Positions 10,491 to 24,601 of a stretch of 64,000 bases of DNA are shown here, in pieces; the first letter of the stretch is position 1, and every line of letters starts with the position of its first letter. The notes under the pieces were generated by a model that did no database searches, had not been told where the DNA came from, and saw only the letters and a program-made list of their open reading frames with translations. This stretch comes from Sipunculus nudus. Taxonomy: Eukaryota; Annelida; Sipuncula; Golfingiida; Sipunculidae. The position numbers were made by a program, and so were the translations under genes. Where the stretch lies: the NCBI GenBank assembly GCA_026874595.1, contig CM049309.1:11832576-11896575 (forward strand), given 5' to 3'.

Positions 10491-13400
10491 AAAATAATTT
10501 TCCTATAGGTCACAGCCATGATCATGTGATGATGATAATGAGGATGATTTTTATTATTTCAGGTATCCAGGTCCCCGAGTTCAGGTGTACATAAGTTATC
10601 CTCAATGGATCTGAGCCATTCCTCCACGACTCGCTCCTGGTGCGGTTGTTGATAGCAGTGTATGTATAAGGCCTGGTGCTGTAAACGAGTGACTTCCATT
10701 ATACTTGGAAAACTGCAATGATAATCAAGTATAGACCTGATGGATGAATGTTGTATGTCATGTCCTTGTATCACATGTTTTGCTTCAGTTGAGATTATAT
10801 AATAGCAGGAGATATACTTCTCCAACCGCCGAGTTTTGTTAAGCCGTCCTCCCATCTACTGGGTTTTTCAGACGGCGAAAAATCGGTAGGATCATAAGAT
10901 ATGAAGGTGCTGCTGGCTGGATATTTTAAAATCAAGCAGGAAAAATCAGCTTAAAAATTCTTGACAATGTCAAGGATTTTCTGGCTAATTTTTATCCAGC
11001 TGAAAAAAATTGGCTGATTTACAATCCTCCTTAGTCCTTTCCTTCTTTTTATAATTTCTGATGCCAATAATAATTGGAAATCAAAAGTGACCAAAATAAC
11101 CGGAGAAATCAGGTGATCTGCAGGAAAAATGGATAGGTGGGCAGGCACCCAATAGCCAGCTAGACTTGTAGATTTTTTGGGCCGGTTTAAGAAATCGGCC
11201 ATAAAAAAATATTGTTGGTGGGTGGCTTGCTTTAGACTTTAAAGTTTGATTATGCTCTGGTATTGGAAGGGCAAAGCTACCACTTGGTACTGTGACAATT
11301 ATTGGTTACAGTAATGTCAGTTATATTCATACAGATATGTTTATGGATGTATTTGTATGCCTATTGATATTATCAATGAAATGTTTACCTTAAACACAGT
11401 GTGGAATAGATATGTGGGGTATGTGCCTTAACTGATGTTCTGGTAAAAAAAAATATTGCTTTCCCTATGTCAATCCAGCCATGCACATTCCAGTAAATAT
11501 TTTCTGACTATAGTCCGTTTCATCCCCTCATGTCTACCTGTTTTTTGCTATGAAAATTTTTAATAGGTACATTTCAAGGGAAACAATTATAGTGTAAAGG
11601 AGAGGATTACAGAACCTAATTTTCAACAGGGTAACTTAATTCCTACCTTACACCTTATTTGAGCAAAAGAATTTTCTGAAAATATGAGAAATTAGTCTAC
11701 ATTTTACAACATATGAGACCCACTTATGGCGATCAAGGTCATTGGTCACATGCAAAAACAGCCTCAGCTGACAGCTGCTGATTGGATGATCTCATGTAAA
11801 CACTCTAAAAGATATAAACAGCTAAAACAAAGATGGCTACTTATGGAGGGACACACCACGTCTGCCAGATCATGATAAGGAGACTAAAATGTTGTGAAAC
11901 ATAAATGGGGGATTTATTGTAAAATTCTTAACTGCCATATTAGGTTGTCACTTCCATATGTTGTTTTCTTGGAAAATATTGAAAAATATAAACTTTTAAG
12001 TAAATCATCCACAAAAAATTGGTGGACAGCAGGTGGTGAAATGGGCTATAGTTTCTTCATTACACTACAACTTCAGATCAACCTTCTCATTATTATTTAC
12101 ATATCCCTTTCCATACTTTATATATTACAGATCTATGACTGGCAAACAGCTATCACAGTTTCAGAAATAACACATAGAACTCTCTCTTCACATATGAATA
12201 AAGGAGAGAGAGATAAACAGATTAGAAAGGATGGAAAGAGATATGGGCACAGAAAAGTTTAAATGCTCGAACCACCTGACCTTACAATTTTACATTAGAA
12301 GCTCTACGGCTGAGCAAAATTGACCATGATGGTCCAGATGGTTCAAATAAAAGTGTACTGGTATTGGTACTTAGAAAATGTTTGTGGAGATTTGGTAGCT
12401 CAGAGGCAGAGAATCCAAAATGAAATCAGAGGGTCCAGAGTTTCAGTGACATGTTCTGTTTAAGGATTAAAGCTATTAATTGATATATATTGCTCTCTAT
12501 TGGCATGTGTGAATGACAGATTCACCTGACCATCTTGGTCTATTGATCATCTTAGTTTTTCCCAGTAAGGGAGTTATGAATGTGCAAGTATATGTTGTGT
12601 GTTATGTTGAGGAATAATGTAATAATCCTCAGTTAAATAAGTAGGCAAATTTGTTATCATATTTCTTTGAATATAACATGTTTTAGGAATATTGTTTTTC
12701 ACATTTCTTTGAATATTACATATATTGATATAATTGTTTTGGTTGTGTATATAAGAAAAAATATTTATTTTTTTTCAATTATTTTTTATAATTTAATTAT
12801 CTTAATTATTTATACTAGATTTTATTTATATAAAGTATCAATAAAGGATATTTAAAGTCTATGGTAACCAATGCATTTCTGTTGATCTCACATTTATAAC
12901 TGCAAATTCACAAATATCACAAGAATTGTTTATAAATTATTTCCATAACCCTGAAATTGTTTTTAATGTAATTTTTCAGATTCTCAAACTGGAAACTCAC
13001 ATTCACATAGGTGTCTGTATATCATTTGAAACATAAAACTTGCATGTATCAATGTGATAAATGATTCATTTTTCACTGTAATAAAAGCATGCAATAGCAT
13101 AGGTGTTACATAGACAATATACATTACAAATCTCTAAGTTCATCTGTTTTCAGAACTATATTTTTTTTTACATATCAAGGTTATGTATCATAAACCATAT
13201 TATATTTGCATATTGGTTCCCTGTTTACCTTAATGACAGGGGTAAGATAAATCCAAATGTGAACGGCACATCTTCATCCCATCAAGTCATTTGTAGCTAA
13301 GATTTCACAGACCTTGATTCAGTGAGACTTTCTAGTGTCTATGTCATGAATAATGAACAAGTTAATTTGATCAATCAATGTGAACTACACTTGTTTTACA

Positions 13401-13649
13401 CAGCTGCTGGAACATGTCTAGTGCTAATTCTTGACCGGATGTTTAGCGTTGCCAGGAAGGCATCTACATTTTGACAAATGAGATAAAGCCACCTGAACCT
13501 GTACAATATCTGGTGCATGTGATCATGTTCAGACAGTATGTGAACAGTGTAGTTTATATTTTGTTCAATTGATTTGATGAGCAGTTGTGATTTCGACCTG
13601 AACACCAGCAGTCTTGTTCAATAATCTTGAAACAGACACCAGAGCAGTT
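10491..13649. other. AT-rich region, no gene seen
   Basis: Only short spurious ORFs occur here. The region could be intron or 3' flank of the Rab gene. No RNA gene, transposon ends or conserved exon was recognised. Confidence 0.4.
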
Positions 13650-13925
13650 GTTAAGAAGGCCCAGTGACTACTGCACCTGCGGTCCCTGGTGTGTAATCAT
13701 CTATAATGCTGGGTCATACCACAAGGGAACCCCCCAAAAGCCACATTCATTTGTGAGAAAAAAAATGGCCATAGGGCATGACCTTCCCAATAAGCCTGCA
13801 GAGTGCTCACCCTGGGTGGAGGACTATGAAAAATCTCACGGCCTCAGATGAGATTTGAACTCATGACCTCCCAGCTTTTAGTCCTTTGCTCTACTTCTAG
13901 ACCGCTGAAGCTGGATTTTTAAGAA
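13650..13925 (-). mobile_element. tRNA-derived SINE, copy 1
   Basis: On the minus strand the head (about 13840-13915) reads like a tRNA: gctctaga-type A-box region, then ggtcatgagttcaaatctc as a good B box (GGTTCAAATC type). The body matches 34055-34315 in order (acctgcggtccctgg, gtgtaatcatc, catttgtgag, cttcccaataagcctg, aatctca). Two related copies with a tRNA-like head define a SINE. It is not a functional tRNA because the cloverleaf arms are broken. Confidence 0.75.
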
Positions 13926-15339
13926 ATTTTATAAGAAATTCTTATTACCTTTAATGAAAATTATTTTAATAAAAAAAATTAAAAAAGGATAGAATTGCAT
14001 TGAATCATAAGCCTTATGTTTGGATAGAACATTTTACAATATTATTTCACTTATGAACACTAGAGGGTAGTGATTATCATAATTGTATATTTTACTATGT
14101 ATATGCTGTAGTGTTATAATACCCATCATAACTGTAACTTTATCATCCTATCTAAAAGAGAAGCAGAAGTATAGATTTACATTTTATTATTTTTTTTAAT
14201 TTGATAACTGTACTATATTTCATGTTACACAACATTCCTTGCATTTTTTGCTTGAAAACAACACATTGGAGTTATAATTTTGTATATATGAACAATATTA
14301 TGGAACTGTGAAATAATTGGTCCAGGATTTATAAAACACCAACATACATTCATATAATTTTATATTTTATATTATTGGTTACGTTCAATGCAGTATTTTT
14401 GGTCTTTATTTTGTTCTTTTTTGTGTGTGTAATAAATTTATTTCATATGTTACATTTAAACTTTATGTAGATTTATGTATTTAAACAACATCAGATTATC
14501 ATATATACTTTTGAAAATGAAAAAAAGCATCATAGATACAACCTACAGACCAAATAAAACATCAGTATTAATCATAAAGCAACATTCAAGAACAGTTTTG
14601 CAATCTAAAATCAAATTTCCTGAAGAGATTTGATTGAAAAAAGTTATTTGTATTGTAACACTCAATCAATTCATATATTAATATATATGAATGGAATAAT
14701 CATACCATAATTTGAGGCAGTAAAAAAAAAGCATTATTCCACCCTATACTTTGGTAATACACACCCTTATCCCACCAAAATCTTTGCAGATAGATCTTTG
14801 CCTGGACACTGTTCTTTTGAATTGCATCCCTGTACTCCTATGGTACCATGACAGTTTTATTTCTCCAAGTTTATCCAGACTGCCTATGGGGGCTGCCATT
14901 TTGCATACACACTTAAGCCCTGGTCTCACAGGTAGCATGATGAAATTATGGGTAATTTCTAGTTTATTATTAAACAACATTCAAGGACAGTTCTCCAGTT
15001 TTAATTCATCATTCCTTGACACTTTTGTTAAAAAAAAAGTCAGCTGTGTTGTTGCACTGAAATATCTGAATAGAATAATTATTGAAATACCTGCTCTTGA
15101 AATACTGGGTAATTAATACACCTCAGTTATTACCTAAAATATATAACATTTATGAAATATAATTTCATTATAATACCTACCGTATTGAATGATAATATTG
15201 AACGACTATGGATTAATGTAATTTTGATAAATATTTTATTATATTGTAACTGTAATTCAAGATTATTATTATGTAAGTGTGATTCTCAGATATAACAGAT
15301 AACTGTAAATATTAATTTATGTAAAATAAGATTACCATG

Positions 15340-15690
15340 TACGGTAATTCCAGTAAATAACTAATGACCATGTCATGTAATTTCAGTTGATATCTAATGA
15401 CCAAATATCTAATGAACATGTCATGTAATTCCAGTTAATATCTAATCAACATGTCATTTAATTCCAGTAAATATCTGATGAACATATGTCATGTAATTCC
15501 AGGAAAATATCTGATGATTTTATCATGTTATTCCAGTTAATATCAAATGACCATGTGAGTGATTTTATCGGATGACCTTGGACGTGCAATTCCAGGCAAT
15601 GTCTAATTCTCATGTAAACATGTATGTGTTATTCCATTTACATGGGATCTGATGACCATGTTCATGTAATTCTAGGGAAAGTCTCTCTCT
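15340..15690 (+). repeat. Degenerate tandem repeat, ~35-bp unit
   Basis: About eight to ten diverged units of the form atgaccatgtcatgtaattccagttaatatct lie head to tail. The unit length varies by a few bases. Non-coding. Confidence 0.8.
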
Positions 15691-15869
15691 GTTTTCAATA
15701 TAGTTAAATATATATTTCATGGAGATTGAAAAACAGCTAAAGTCATGCATATACAATTGTAAAATTGTGATATTTATTCATTTATTTAATATATGTGTGT
15801 TACTCAGTGTGTTAGTAATTCATGTAAATTATTAACCATAAAGTGTTAATTATGTATGGGGTTTTTCAG

Positions 15870-15938
15870 ATTGCTAGTTTCAACAATGTGGTTCAAAACA
15901 CACTGTCCTCTAATGAAGAAAATGAAAAAAGTTCCTAA
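15870..15938 (+). CDS. Candidate terminal exon of the Rab-like gene (low confidence)
   Basis: A TTTTTCAG acceptor is followed in phase 0 by IASFNNVVQNTLSSNEENEK, two Ser codons and TAA. The low-complexity acidic and Asn/Ser composition suits a Rab hypervariable tail, and an AATAAA signal lies at 16112-16117. Joined to exon 6 this would give a 199-residue protein of normal Rab length, but no C-terminal Cys is visible. Another exon could intervene, or this could be chance. Confidence 0.35.
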   Translation: MASFNNVVQNTLSSNEENEKSS

Positions 15939-16111
15939 ACTGAATATCTCTACTGGGATTCACTGCTTAATCACCATATTGGTGAGCAGGAAATGCTCCA
16001 CAAATATTTACATGACCACCTTACCAACCAGCTCAAAATCAGCTGTATATTATGTTGGATATTATTCAGCTGTATATTCTTTTGTCTGTATAAATATGTA
16101 CATGTATATTG

Positions 16112-16117
16112 AATAAA
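16112..16117 (+). terminator. Candidate polyadenylation signal AATAAA
   Basis: AATAAA lies about 175 nt after the stop of the candidate Rab terminal exon. It supports a transcript end near 16135 only if that exon is real. Confidence 0.35.
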
Positions 16118-17708
16118 AATCCTAATTATATCCCACCGAAAAAATTGTTAATTTCAGTAACATTTTTTTATTAATTTATACTGTTTTTAGAAGATGTTTG
16201 ATTATAAACTCCTCTTCTCATGCTGTTCTTTTTTTTAATTTACACAGAATGAAGATGCTTGTGCAGATCATCACTGCTTTCATAGTATTTTTTGCACACA
16301 ATAATTGCCATATGTGTTTTTGAAAATTCCTTGTTGTGGTTCTGAAAAAAAACTCCCTTTTCTGTTTGGGAAATATTCATATATATTAGCATTTTTAAAA
16401 CATCAATTTGGGCGGACTTTTGAGCAGCTTTACTTACACTTGTAGATTTTATTCCTAATAAGAAACCTTATTCCCATGGTCATCCCATGTCATGGCCATT
16501 CATATAGTCTTGTCATATATTTAGCCATCTATTCACATATCTGTTTATTTTATCCAATGACATCACACTCAGAGCAGCCAATCACATTTTCCTCTGTCAT
16601 ATGTGCATGGCTTAATCTTCCTGGCACATATAAAACTGTTATAAATTTGCTCGATCTCTCACTTCAGTACACATATTTTTAAAATGGTTCTAAGGTGTCA
16701 CACTGATCATTATGATTTAATTGTAAAGATTTTAGAAAATACCCAGAATTAAATTAAAGACTTAAGTAGGGTTTGGCCTGAAATAAATATGACATCGCTT
16801 GATTTGGATGACATGTTATTTAGTTGTGTACATTGATGTGACTCCCAGGTGTATTTGTATTATACACATTCCTATAATAATTTCTTTTACATATTTATTT
16901 ATTTACGTTTTTCAGCATTATGCCCCTTCTGAATAGCACCAATTTTGCTTGACCTGACCAGGAGTTTGTGATTATATTAATGCATTTTAATTTGATGTCA
17001 CTGACAGTGTTTGTCTCCTCCCTGAGATAAACATAACCAAAATATATAATGAAAGATAATGAAAAATCAAGATAGAAATAAACCAATAAATTTGTACTGT
17101 TTTTTTTTATAACCTTCAAGATACATACCATCAGATAAAATATGCTGGTATTTTACATGATACCAGTGGTTTATACAAAACAGTATGTTTAATGTGTGTG
17201 TGTGTGGGGGGGGGGGGGAGAGATATAAAAAAAGGATGATTAAGGTTTAAATTTGAGCATATAATAGTTATTTTAAAGTAGACTATTTGTTAAAATCAAG
17301 TCGGATATAAATTTGAGATTTTAAAATATAAGACATATGTTTGAGTTTTCTGATATCTTAATCAGTGCACCATGTTAATAATAATATTGTTCAAAAAGTA
17401 AAACAGTACTGGTACATTAACATTGCCAACACTGGTTATATATAATGATTTGCTTGAGGGGGGCTGGATACCAGTAACAATTATCCAGTCACTATCTCTG
17501 AGTTATTGATTTGTTGTTGTATGAGTTTTAATGTTTTGCTCTTAAGTTTGCCTGGTGCTCTTGGCCTATATGTTATTACGAGTAGGAATTGAAAATGTTT
17601 CAGTCTGGGTGGCTTGCAAAACAGATGTACCTCAAAGACAAGTGACATGTGTACAGTGGAACATGTGTAATAGGACCACCCTTTGGACTGGAATAAAGTG
17701 GTTTTATT

Positions 17709-17948
17709 AGGCAAAAAAAGGTTGGGTTCTCAGGAAACTTTTTTTTTAAATCAGTGCACATATTTTAATCTTTTTTGTATGATTAGATAACAATTTCATA
17801 TGATCATGGAAAAGCATGATAATAACAGAATTGTTTCGCAAAACAGGTAAAAAAACACTACATAACTAAGGAAATCTGATCAAAATTGTATTATTTTATC
17901 TTCTTGAAAGAAATGTTGAAGCAGCTAGAGCTCAAAATTGATAAGGTG
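17709..17948 (-). mobile_element. MITE-like element, GGCC/GGCT TIR family, copy 3 (partial, inverted)
   Basis: Begins taggcaaaaaaaggttgggttctcag and continues as the reverse complement of the copies at 2635 and 26277, including atgatcatggaaaagcatgat and actacataactaaggaaatc. The distal end is not recognisable. Confidence 0.6.
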
Positions 17949-19704
17949 GTCTCATGGAGAGTTTTCACTGTATATTATAATATAAATATAACTCAAATGT
18001 AAAATAGATGAAGCATGACATACAGGGCTTAGAGTAAGCAACCTACATAAATATTAATCAAGACTTAATTTAAATCATCATATATCATCATGTTGTTTAA
18101 ATTTATTATTTAAAGAATATGAATCAGTGTGTTTTTATCTATAAACTGCACGATTTGTTACTTTGTTTTAATTCATTTTTTTTTTCAACTTGATTAACTC
18201 TGGATAGAGTGAAGTTGAAGGTTGTAAAGAAAAGCAAAAGACCAGAAAGGTTTGAAGTGCTTAAGTTCATGTTAAATTTTGTGCGCTCAAAAATATACAT
18301 ATAGGATATAGGGGCTGTGTGTGTTATTTAAGAACATTTCATATTGAACCGTCATATTTGTCTTCAAAACCTTCTCATCGAAAAAATAATCCTTAGTTTC
18401 CCATTTAAAAGACACTTCTATCATATCCATTATATATTGATTAACTGTTCTGTTTTGCATGTTTGACTGTTTTATGACTGTTTACAAGTTATTATTACTG
18501 TCCATGGTTTTCACCATCAAAGTACTGTTTTATGTATAATACTCTTAGTGAACAGATCTTAAAGTGCCATATACTCCAGTGCCAGGTATGCGTTTTTATT
18601 ATATCATGTTCTAGAAAAGGGATGGAAACCTGCCTTATAAACACACTTATGGCAGCTTTCCTGGCACAATCAATTTAAATAAAAATCAGCCCAAAAGCCA
18701 TTTAAAAAATATTAAATTCATGATGTATATATCATTTCAAACCTGGTGTAGGGGTCTTTCTAATAGTATTTTTTATTTATGAAATTCATTATCATATGAA
18801 ATTTTGACCTTTTTGAAAATGTTTGTATGGTACATGATTTTAAACAACCGTTATCAGCAAACCACTGTTAATTGGGCTAATACACAATTACATAACAATA
18901 TTTACCCCTTCCATGTTTCATTCACATTTAAAAATGAAAAATTTTTTTTTTATTAATCAAAATTCAAAAATTCAATTTAAAGTTAGAAAGACAGTGTAGA
19001 GGGAGAAAAAAAACAAACAGTGTATAGGGAAGAAAAAAAAACAGGTTTGAAAGTGGGGAAAAAAAACAGGTATGAATTTTTGTCATGTAGTTTGATATTA
19101 ACCCACTAAATATTTTTTTGCTCTTACTGGTTGTTAAATATCCTGAACCATTTAAAAATTTTTAATGTTCAAAAAATGTTAAAATTCCATATGGAAATGA
19201 ATATGATTTTCATACATACATATACCATTAGAAAGAGGTCTGTACCTGGTTCAAAATGATAATATACATTTGAAACCACTTTGGGATTGATTTTAAATTG
19301 AGGGGGTTTTGCCAGGGATGCCACCTTAAAATCATTTGTTTTTTAGCATTTAAATCCTATCATAAATACCATAGTGTGTAGGCTATTCTTTCTAGAATAT
19401 GACTGCATGTTATCATGTTTCCTTCCATAATTCATCTTATCTATGCACAGAACAAACTTAATGAATTCATTCTTGAAGTAAGTCTCTCTTGTTTTTACCA
19501 TACTGACTGGTACAATATTTCTCTTATGCAGGTTATACTTCATTCACTTTTGCTGGGAAATAAAATCACAATATTTGTTAGATTTATGGTCAGTAATTAG
19601 CACTAAACACTAAATCAGGTTGGCTGTATCTATGTCAGGTTAGTTATGACACTGATTTAAAATGTTGAAGTGCCATGCAATCTGCAGCAGTTTGCTACTT
19701 GCAC

Positions 19705-19768
<64 letters not shown>

Positions 19769-20500
19769 TTATATTTATTTATTAAAATTGTTTTGCGCTA
19801 TGAGGAAAAAAGGGTTATATATATTTATGTATGTATGTATGTTTGTATGTATGTATAACAACAGTTTACTTTTTCCTAGAATACCAAATAGATTATCCCG
19901 TTGCACACTGACTATCATAATGTTAGAGCCTGGAATGTCACCATTTTGCAGTGACATCAACCAAGTAAGAACAAAGTGTAGCCATGTGTATTTGAATGAT
20001 GTTACTTATGTGTGCCAACTCTGTGCAAAGTTTGACTCACAGACACTCAGTCAAATTTCATCATGCATTATTCAGCAACTAATCCCCAGTCTTTGGCCAT
20101 TTAGTTCCAAAGTCCAAAGCTACAACCACGCAGTCACACCTCATCACAACACTCAACTACACTCAGATGGCTGTAGAAGTTCACAAGGTTTTATATCACA
20201 TTTCTTCCTCATGTTGACTCTGAGCTTTGTATTATTTATAGCTTTGTAGGTGTTCTTACATAAAGTAGCACCCTGTGGCTTACAAAAAAAGATAAATATT
20301 TATTCTGTGAAATATACAGTTAATATATACATATACAGTGAAGTCTCGCTAAAACAACTACCTGTGGGACCAGCCAAAGTGGTAGTGTGAGCAGGAGGTT
20401 TTTATGATGATTTACATTAGACAGGGACCAAATAATGTGGTTGTCTTCATTGGTGGTGGTGATGCCGGGATGGTCATCAGGCAAAACTTCACTGTGTATA

Positions 20501-20504
<4 letters not shown>

Positions 20505-20568
<64 letters not shown>
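20505..20568. repeat. (TA)n microsatellite
   Basis: About 64 bases of TA alternation. Confidence 0.92.
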
Positions 20569-20569
<1 letters not shown>

Positions 20570-22476
20570 GGTCAGGCAGATTTCATGGTACTTTGTCATA
20601 TACTTTGAATTATGTGTGTGTGAGTATGTTTTTAAGTTCTGATGCGGCTTGCTAAAAATGTGGTGGATAGAACACCTGATAAGTCCCACCTTAATCCTGA
20701 TAAGGCCTACCACTAAAAGTCTGGCCTTCCTCCTGTTTGGCATACTTCACCAAAAATTATGGATAGAAAAAATAATTTTTAAAACTCCCCCCCCCCCCCC
20801 CCCCCGAAAAAAAAAATTGCATTACTTACTGATGTGGCATACTTTGAGGTATGTCACATCAGGGCAAAGTGATACACATAACCAATGAACTTGTGTTAAA
20901 CTCCCAGCAGTCCATATAAACTGACTGGTCTAGTTGACAAATGATCAGTTCATTGGCACAGAAAGGGACTAGGTGGTAGGCCATTACAGGAGTAGGCCAC
21001 ATCAGGTCATGCTTGTGTATGTAGGTGTGTGTTTGTGATAGATATTATACCAGCCGTAGATATTTAAATTTGTAAGTATCAGTATCAGATTTAGTAGAAT
21101 CATGTTTTTTTTTTCAATTATACACTAATACCAATTAATACAGACACTTTTCCTGGTAATCATGAGTACCTGTATATACATTGCATGTGGATAATTGTAT
21201 CACAACAAGCATATGTTAAGGTTAATGTTACCTGTGTTATATGTATGCTGATAAATTTAATGTAAAATGGTACTACTGTACTGAAATTATCTTATAATAA
21301 CAAGAATATGTAATTGTATACTTACACAGCTTGCAAATATATTTTTAATGCTCAATGCTACAAAATATTTATTTTCTACATGTGAATAAAATACCTGTTC
21401 ATGGTAAAAAATCAAAGAGCATCATCAGGATTATGGTTTAGTGTAATTTATCCTATCTTGTGATATTATGTGGTGTTGTGTGATAATTTGATGTTAGTCC
21501 AAATACAGCTGCTTTCAGAACCTTCTCCACAGTCGCTCAAATCCCTATATCAGGGGGAAAAGGGAAGAAACAGTGCATATAACACCTCTATAATGATACA
21601 TGCTATCTTCTTACTATGTAAGGCACTGCTATACACTGATATATAGTGCACAGTTTCATCCATTTCCTCGATAAAAAAAAAAAAACAACGACTATTAGGG
21701 ATTCGAGCGTCTGTGCCTTGTCATCTCAGTGTTGGAGGGCAGCAAGACTGCAGGGGCCATCCACTGGAGATGTAATAAACTAGGGTACCCATGGGTGCCA
21801 AAAAAAACAAAACTTGATGTTGACTTGTTTATTACGACTCCTTATGCTAAGATTTGCTAATCACACAGTTGACTGAACATTAGATGATAAGGGAGGAACA
21901 AACATGTATATAGGAGAAAATGAAATGTATCAACCAAAATAGTCTGCTAAAAATTGTATGGTGGATTGTATACACACAGAAACATAATGCAAATAAATTT
22001 GTAACAACTGAATTTTTTTGCCTATATTTATTTATTTATTAATTGTTTGTGTGAATGTGGAAGTATTTATTGTTTTTTATCTCTTACTAGCATACAACTC
22101 ATTAATTTTTTCCCATTTGAAGATAAGTTATTTCCAAATATGATAGAAGTTTCAAGTTCACTTTCTAGTTACACTAGTTTCTGAGAGATGGCACTGCAAC
22201 AGCCCCTTCATAAACCAATGTCAGATTTCTAAGGATTTATGGGAAAATATGGCAAATAACCCCCCTTAGGACATGCTTTGCCAAAAATGGGCATTTCAAA
22301 AGCATGCATGTGCACAGAGTAGTTGTGTGATAATGGTTGAGTGTCACCATGGTCAGCTTTTATATTGCTAATCCTTCAAACCTAGTGCAACATTTAATTT
22401 TTAAGTTTTGTCCAAATGTTGTCAGGTGCAGCAGTCTGTTGATTAACATGGTGTAGCCTTAGGCAAAAAAAATAAC

Positions 22477-24338
22477 AAGTGACCCATTGGTCATGACGCT
22501 CAGCAGACTGGGAAGTGATTTGCAAAAGGAAATTTTATCATCTGAATGGTAGTATATACCCATTCAACTGAAGCATCAAACAGATTAACCAACAGGCTGA
22601 GATTGTGTCTGTATAAATATATCTAAAAAATAGAGAAAAAAAAAATACTGGTGGCTCCACCAGTCTGTAAAAACTAATAAAAACACTTAATGGTCAATAT
22701 CTATGCAAAGAGGCATGGTGGTCCCTGGATTAGTTGTTCAGATACTTCAGCTTTTGTATCAAATTTTCCATTATTCTGGGGGGGGGGGGGTGTTTTGGAT
22801 CCATACAACCTAATGGATATGGGTAACAGAGACCTAATTTCAGGTTTCCATGGAGATTTTTCATGGGTCTCCCTGGGTGTAAAGAATGAAGATTCTAGGT
22901 CCAGTTGTTATGATTTGTGCCCTGTTAACAGATGTTCATATCTTTAAAGGTCTCAAAAATAGAGAAAAAAATTCGTAAAAAAATCGAAAAATACAGGTGG
23001 AGCCACCAGTCTGCAGAAAATGATGAAACATCTCATGATCAATATGTATGCAAAAAAAATCATGACCATCAGTGATGTAGTTAATGAGATATTTAATTTT
23101 TGTTTGAAATTTTTCACTATTCGGGGGGGTACTTTGGGGCCCCATAGCTCGAAGGATATGGGTAACAGAGACCTAATTTCTGGTTGTCATGGAGACTTTT
23201 CAAAGGCCTCTCAGAATGTCAAGAATGAAGATTCTAGGTCCAGTCTTTACGATTTGTGCCCTGTTAACAGATGTCCACATTTTTAAAGGTCTCAAAAATA
23301 GAGAAAAAATTCATAAAAAATAAAAAAAAAATAGAGGTGGTGCACCCAGGCTGCAGAAACTGATGAAACACTCCATGATCAATATCCATGCAAACAATTA
23401 TGGTGATCTCTGCATTAGATGTTCAGATACCTCGGCTTTTGTTTCAAATTTTTCATTATTTTGAGCTGTACTTTGGAGTGCCATAGCTCAAAGGATATGG
23501 GTAGCAGAGACATAATTCCAGGTTTCCATGAAGTCTTTTCATGGGTCTCCCTGTGTGTCAAGCATGAAGATTCTTGGTCCAGTCGTAACAATTTGAACCC
23601 TGTTGACAGATAACTATATCCTTAAAGGTCTCAAAAATAGAGAAAAAAAAATTGTAAAAATTTGAAAAATACAGGTGGCGCCACCAGTCTGCAGAAACTG
23701 ATGAAACATCTCATGATCCATATGTATGCCAAAATCATGACCATCAGTGATGTAGTTAATGAGATATCGAAGTTTTTGTATGAAATTTTTGAATATTCTG
23801 GGGGGTACTTTGGGGCCCCCATAGCTCAAAGGATATGGGTAACAGAGACCTAAATTCTGGTTTCCATGGAGACTTTTCATAGGTCTCCTTGTGTGTAAAG
23901 AATGAAGATTATAGGTCCAGTTGTTATGATTTGTGCCCTGTTAACAGATGTTCATATCTTTAAAGGTCTCAAAAATAGAGAAAAAAATTCGTAAAAAATT
24001 GAAAAATACAGGTGGCGCCACTAGTCTGCAGGAACTGATGGAACATCTCATGATCAATATGTATGCCAAAAATCATGACCATCAGTGATGTAGTTAATGA
24101 GATATTGAAGTTTTCGTATGAAATTTTTTACTATTCTGGGGGGTACTTTGGGGCCCCATAGCTCAAAGGATAAGGGAAACAGAGACCTGATTTCTGGTTT
24201 CCAAGGAGATTTTTCATGGAGCTCTCAGAATGTCAAGTAACAAGATTCTAGGTCCAGCGGTTACGATTTTTGCCTTGTTAACAGACAGACAGACGGACAG
24301 ACAGACGGACGAGGGACAAAGAGTGATCGCTAAAGCTC
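22477..24338 (+). repeat. Composite repeat: head, five ~338-bp units, GACGGAC tail
   Basis: The head acaagtgacccattggtcat is followed by units starting at the ggtgg(c/a)(t/g)ccacc word near 22650, 22996, 23335, 23674 and 24011, a spacing of 335-346 bases. Each unit repeats catgaccatcagtgatgtag, ccccatagctcaaaggatat, ggtaacagagacctaattt and gattctaggtccagt. The tail is an acagacagacggac run followed by caaagagtgatcgct. The same architecture occurs at 61433-62669 and 37113-38060. Short ORFs with [10 protein letters not shown] are readings of this repeat. Confidence 0.88.
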
Positions 24339-24601
24339 AGCATGAAAGGTATGGTTCTCAGGCAGGAGCATTTAACTGTTCCTGTTTGCATAATTTTTGC
24401 TGAAAGGAATAGGAACATGTTTGAGAATGAAAGTGCTGCAGTTGATATCTACAGCAAACTAGAAAAGCATTCACAGCGCAGACCTCTGCCAATGTTGCTC
24501 AATACCCCCCGTTGTCAGAATTAGGTGATAAACACAGCAGGACAGTTCCTAAACATGAAAGCATACTGACACTGAGTGCCATCTAGTGGCAAAAAAATTA
24601 A

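Larger units (their letters stand above)
16118..22476. other. AT-rich intergenic stretch with scattered repeats
   Basis: No supported gene. It contains an inverted MITE copy (17709-17948), (TA)n tracts at about 19711-19767 and 20505-20568, a TATG run near 19828, a (C)n tract at about 20787-20806 and fragments of the ACAGTGAAACC repeat. ORFs that read Ile/Tyr repeats are TA microsatellites. Confidence 0.5.

Noticed and set aside
13840-13915. Functional tRNA gene on the minus strand
   Set aside because: Only the B box is good; the acceptor and anticodon arms do not pair and a related copy exists at 34235. It is the head of a SINE.
22690-23613. Family of similar small ORFs with [10 protein letters not shown] and SSKDMG peptides
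   Set aside because: They are chance readings of the ~338-bp repeat units; frames differ between units, stops are frequent and there is no start context or splice pattern.
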